Source: Methylovirgula sp. (GTDB taxonomy: Bacteria; Pseudomonadota; Alphaproteobacteria; Rhizobiales; Beijerinckiaceae). Taken from it: 8,177 nt of DNA. The stretch lies in NCBI GenBank assembly GCA_030038595.1, contig JASHSW010000089.1, forward strand, positions 1-8,177. Reading direction: 5' to 3'. The stretch's first letter is position 1. Every line of letters starts with the position of its first letter. The notes under the pieces are model-generated. The model was given only the letters and a program-made list of their open reading frames with translations. It ran no database searches and was not told where the DNA came from. Below are positions 6,489-8,177 of this stretch, piece after piece. Both the position numbers and the translations under genes were made by a program.

Positions 6489-6862
6489 TCCGGCACGGTT
6501 CCGCCCCAATGCGGGGAATGCAAATGACGCTTGATGAACTTTGGATCACGCTCGTTGCCGGCCTCTTCGGCACGCTCTTGGGCTCGACCGCAACGATTGT
6601 CGCCGCGGTAATCGGCCGCCAACCGACGCTCGCGGCGATCGTCGACTCGCGCATTTCGGTTCTGATGGAGATCTACGAGAAAACCATCGGCGAGCTGCGC
6701 GCCGAGATCGCCAGGCTCGAAGAAAAGATCGGCTTGTATGAGCGGACCATTCGCGATCTGCGCGACCACATCCGACAGCTCGAGGCGAAAATCGACGTCC
6801 TGACAGCCGATCTCAGCGAAGCCCGTACGGCTTCGGGTTTGGAGCTTCGACCCGCCAACTGA
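6485..6862 (+). CDS. Membrane-anchored coiled-coil protein, candidate inner-membrane spanin or lysis accessory
   Basis: This 125-residue protein has one strong membrane segment at about 20-43 (LWITLVAGLFGTLLGSTATI) and then a long heptad-patterned helix at about 51-115 (EIYEKTIGELRAEIARLEEK and onward), with internally similar units TIGELRAEI and TIRDLRDHI. A single N-terminal span with a periplasmic coiled coil is the topology of Rz-type inner-membrane spanins, though the lack of strong identity leaves other roles open. The GTG start at 6485 is preferred because GGAGG sits 5 bases upstream and it overlaps the previous stop (GTGA). ATG codons at 6509, 6518 and 6524 are alternatives, the last giving 112 residues with GGGGAA upstream. 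It is the last gene before a strong terminator. Confidence 0.75.
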   Translation: MIRHGSAPMRGMQMTLDELWITLVAGLFGTLLGSTATIVAAVIGRQPTLAAIVDSRISVLMEIYEKTIGELRAEIARLEEKIGLYERTIRDLRDHIRQLEAKIDVLTADLSEARTASGLELRPAN

Positions 6863-6884
6863 GGCCCGCTTCTATTCCTCCCGC

Positions 6885-6917
6885 GCCCCCGTCCGCACCC
6901 GGACGGGGGCCTTTTTT
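6885..6917 (+). terminator. Strong intrinsic terminator closing the lysis cassette
   Basis: GCCCCCGTCCG (6885-6895) pairs perfectly with CGGACGGGGGC (6900-6910) around a CACC loop, making an 11-bp GC-rich stem. A single C is followed by six T residues (6912-6917). It lies 22 bases after the coiled-coil gene and is the only textbook intrinsic terminator in the window. It marks the 3' boundary of the cassette and insulates the glutathione peroxidase gene. Confidence 0.93.
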
Positions 6918-6928
6918 GATTCCGCCGC

Positions 6929-6948
6929 CGGCGCATCGCGATGCGCCG
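6929..6948. repeat. 20-bp perfect palindrome
   Basis: CGGCGCATCG is followed directly by its exact reverse complement CGATGCGCCG with no spacer. It lies 11 bases past the terminator T-run and about 97 bases before the glutathione peroxidase start. The lack of a loop makes it a poor RNA hairpin but a good dimer-binding site. It could be an operator for the peroxidase gene or a remnant of an intergenic repeat; only one copy is present here. Confidence 0.5.
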
Positions 6949-7045
6949 TGAGCCAGCCGCGCAAAGGCGCATTGGCGCTTGCGAATTCGGGCGATTTCGC
7001 ATTAGACCAAAGGCAAAACGCCCGACGGCCGGCGGAGAGGAACGG

Positions 7046-7522
7046 ATGAGCGTTTACGATTATTCCGCAACGACCTTGCGCGGCGAAGAAAAGCCGCTCA
7101 GCGATTTTCGCGGCAAGGTGTTGCTCATCGTCAACACGGCGAGCAGATGCGGCTTCACACCGCAATATGCGGAGCTTGAGGCGCTTTATCGCAAGCACGC
7201 CGCGGCGGGTTTCATGGTGCTCGGCTTCCCCTGCAATCAGTTCGGCGGGCAGGAGCCGGGCGATGCCGCCGAAATCGGCGCCTTCTGTTCGCAGACCTAC
7301 GACGTAACCTTTCCGATGTTCGGCAAGGTCGAAGTCAACGGTGCCGGCGCCCATCCGCTCTTCCGCTACCTGAAAAGCGAGCGTAAGGGGATCGCCGGGA
7401 CGGAGCAGATCAAATGGAATTTCACCAAGTTCCTCGTCGATCGCGAGGGGCGGGTGAGCGGACGTTTCGCGCCGACGACCAGGCCTTCGGAAATCGATCC
7501 GGAGATCCTGGGCCTCCTTTGA
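7046..7522 (+). CDS. Glutathione peroxidase family protein (cysteine type)
   Basis: This 158-residue cytoplasmic thiol peroxidase has the usual length for the bacterial family. It reduces hydrogen peroxide or organic hydroperoxides; bacterial members of this type often use thioredoxin rather than glutathione. All catalytic positions are present: peroxidatic Cys35 in NTASRCGFT, Gln69 in FPCNQFGGQEP, and Trp124-Asn125 in KWNFTKFLVD. Cys81 (AFCSQTYDVTFPMF) sits where the resolving cysteine of 2-Cys members lies. There is cysteine, not selenocysteine, at the active site. The start at 7046 is supported by GGAGAGG upstream and matches the family N-terminus (DYSATTLRG); an open extension to 6941 is arginine-rich and unrelated. 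The gene appears monocistronic or to lead into hisD, 58 bases downstream. Confidence 0.95.
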   Translation: MSVYDYSATTLRGEEKPLSDFRGKVLLIVNTASRCGFTPQYAELEALYRKHAAAGFMVLGFPCNQFGGQEPGDAAEIGAFCSQTYDVTFPMFGKVEVNGAGAHPLFRYLKSERKGIAGTEQIKWNFTKFLVDREGRVSGRFAPTTRPSEIDPEILGLL

Positions 7523-7580
7523 GGCTGCAAAGAGTGGACCCGTGGCGCCGCCGCGTGGCGAATGGGAGCGGGCAACGATC

Positions 7581-8177
7581 ATGCCGTTGAAACTCGACCG
7601 GCGGGACGCAAATTTCGACGCGGCGTTCCGCACCCTTCTCGCGACGAAGCGCGAGGCGGCGGAAGACGTCGATCGGACGGTGCAAGAGATCATCGCCGAT
7701 GTGGCGGCGCGCGGCGACGCGGCGCTCATCGAGTATTCGCGAAAATTCGACCGCATCGACCTTGTCGCCGTCGGCATCTCCGTTTCGAAAGAGGAGATCG
7801 CCGCGGCGCGGGCAGCCGCGGCGCCGGAGGCGCTGGCCGCGCTCCACCTCGCGCATCGGCGCATCCGAGAATTCCACGAGCGGCAACGGCCGCAGGACCT
7901 GTTTTTCACCGATGCGCTCGGCGTCGAGCTCGGCTGGCGTTGGCAGCCGATCGAAGCCGCGGGACTTTATGTGCCGGGCGGCACGGCAAGCTATCCGTCC
8001 TCGGTCCTGATGAACGCGATACCGGGCAAGGTGGCGGGAGTCGCGCGCCTGGTGATGGTCGTTCCGGCACCCGACGGCCACATCGATCCGCTCGTGCTTG
8101 CGGCGGCGGAGCTTGCCGGAGTCGACGAGATCTATCGCGTCGGCGGCGCCCAGGCGATCGCCGCACTCGCCTATGGA
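7581..8177 (+). CDS. hisD: Histidinol dehydrogenase, 5' part (runs off the window)
   Basis: The first 199 codons are present with no stop to the window edge; the full protein is normally about 430 residues. HisD is the cytoplasmic zinc enzyme that oxidises L-histidinol in two NAD-dependent steps to L-histidine, the last reactions of histidine biosynthesis. Visible hallmarks are the N-terminal V..I..DV..RGD.AL.EY..KFD pattern, AGLYVPGGTASYPSSVLMNA followed by IPGKVAGV, and ELAGVDEIYRVGGAQAIAAL at the edge. The catalytic His/Glu and zinc ligands fall mostly in the missing part. The ATG at 7581 matches the usual start; GGGAG lies about 12 bases upstream, slightly far. Its neighbour is the glutathione peroxidase gene, with no other his gene in view. 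Confidence 0.96.
   Translation, partial: MPLKLDRRDANFDAAFRTLLATKREAAEDVDRTVQEIIADVAARGDAALIEYSRKFDRIDLVAVGISVSKEEIAAARAAAAPEALAALHLAHRRIREFHERQRPQDLFFTDALGVELGWRWQPIEAAGLYVPGGTASYPSSVLMNAIPGKVAGVARLVMVVPAPDGHIDPLVLAAAELAGVDEIYRVGGAQAIAALAYG

Noticed and set aside
6291..6613. 13-base direct repeat CGCCGCGGTAATC (6291-6303 and 6601-6613)
   Set aside because: Both copies lie inside coding sequence in GC-rich codons with no flanking similarity; probably chance.
5575..6654. 359-aa minus-strand open frame
   Set aside because: Low-complexity Arg/Ser/Ala shadow of well-supported plus-strand genes with overlaps and ribosome binding sites.
6872..7909. 345-aa minus-strand open frame
   Set aside because: Antisense to glutathione peroxidase and hisD, both certain from catalytic motifs, and it crosses the terminator.
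1..8177. tRNA, rRNA, CRISPR array, insertion sequence or att site
   Set aside because: No cloverleaf, repeat-spacer pattern, transposase motif or convincing flanking direct repeat was found by reading both strands; long imperfect repeats could be missed by eye.

Overview
The window looks like a GC-rich proteobacterial chromosome, most likely alphaproteobacterial. This is inferred from codon style, from the histidinol dehydrogenase and glutathione peroxidase sequences, and from AAAGGA-type ribosome binding sites; no marker fixes the genus. Three blocks can be told apart. The left block (about 1-3510) is visibly less GC-rich and looks like accessory DNA. The middle block (3581-6917) is a tight plus-strand cassette with phage-lysis character. 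The right block (7046-8177) is ordinary housekeeping sequence.

Left block: positions 3-415 hold the wreck of a DUF3644-type gene, readable only by stitching three frames together. Three minus-strand genes follow: an OafA-type membrane acyltransferase (556-1770), a short protein resembling the C-terminal part of a class I methyltransferase (1861-2376), and a complete SAM-dependent methyltransferase (2513-3508, start uncertain). Together they look like a cell-surface glycan or lipid modification group.

Middle block: a secreted SLT-type lytic transglycosylase, a signal-less zinc amidase (endolysin type), a small secreted cysteine-containing protein, a holin-like membrane protein, a 107-aa helical protein, a lipoprotein, a 60-aa cysteine-containing protein and a membrane-anchored coiled-coil protein. 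Four gene junctions are 4-base ATGA/GTGA overlaps and one is a 13-base overlap. The cassette falls into three translational units separated by two GC-rich hairpins, and it ends at a strong intrinsic terminator (6885-6917). The parts match what a phage needs for lysis: glycan cleavage, amide cleavage, a holin candidate, and a possible inner/outer-membrane spanin pair. No capsid, tail, integrase or repressor gene is present here. It is therefore either the lysis end of a prophage lying outside the window or an orphan lysis module.

Right block: a 20-bp perfect palindrome after the terminator, a cysteine-type glutathione peroxidase, and the first 199 codons of hisD running off the window edge.
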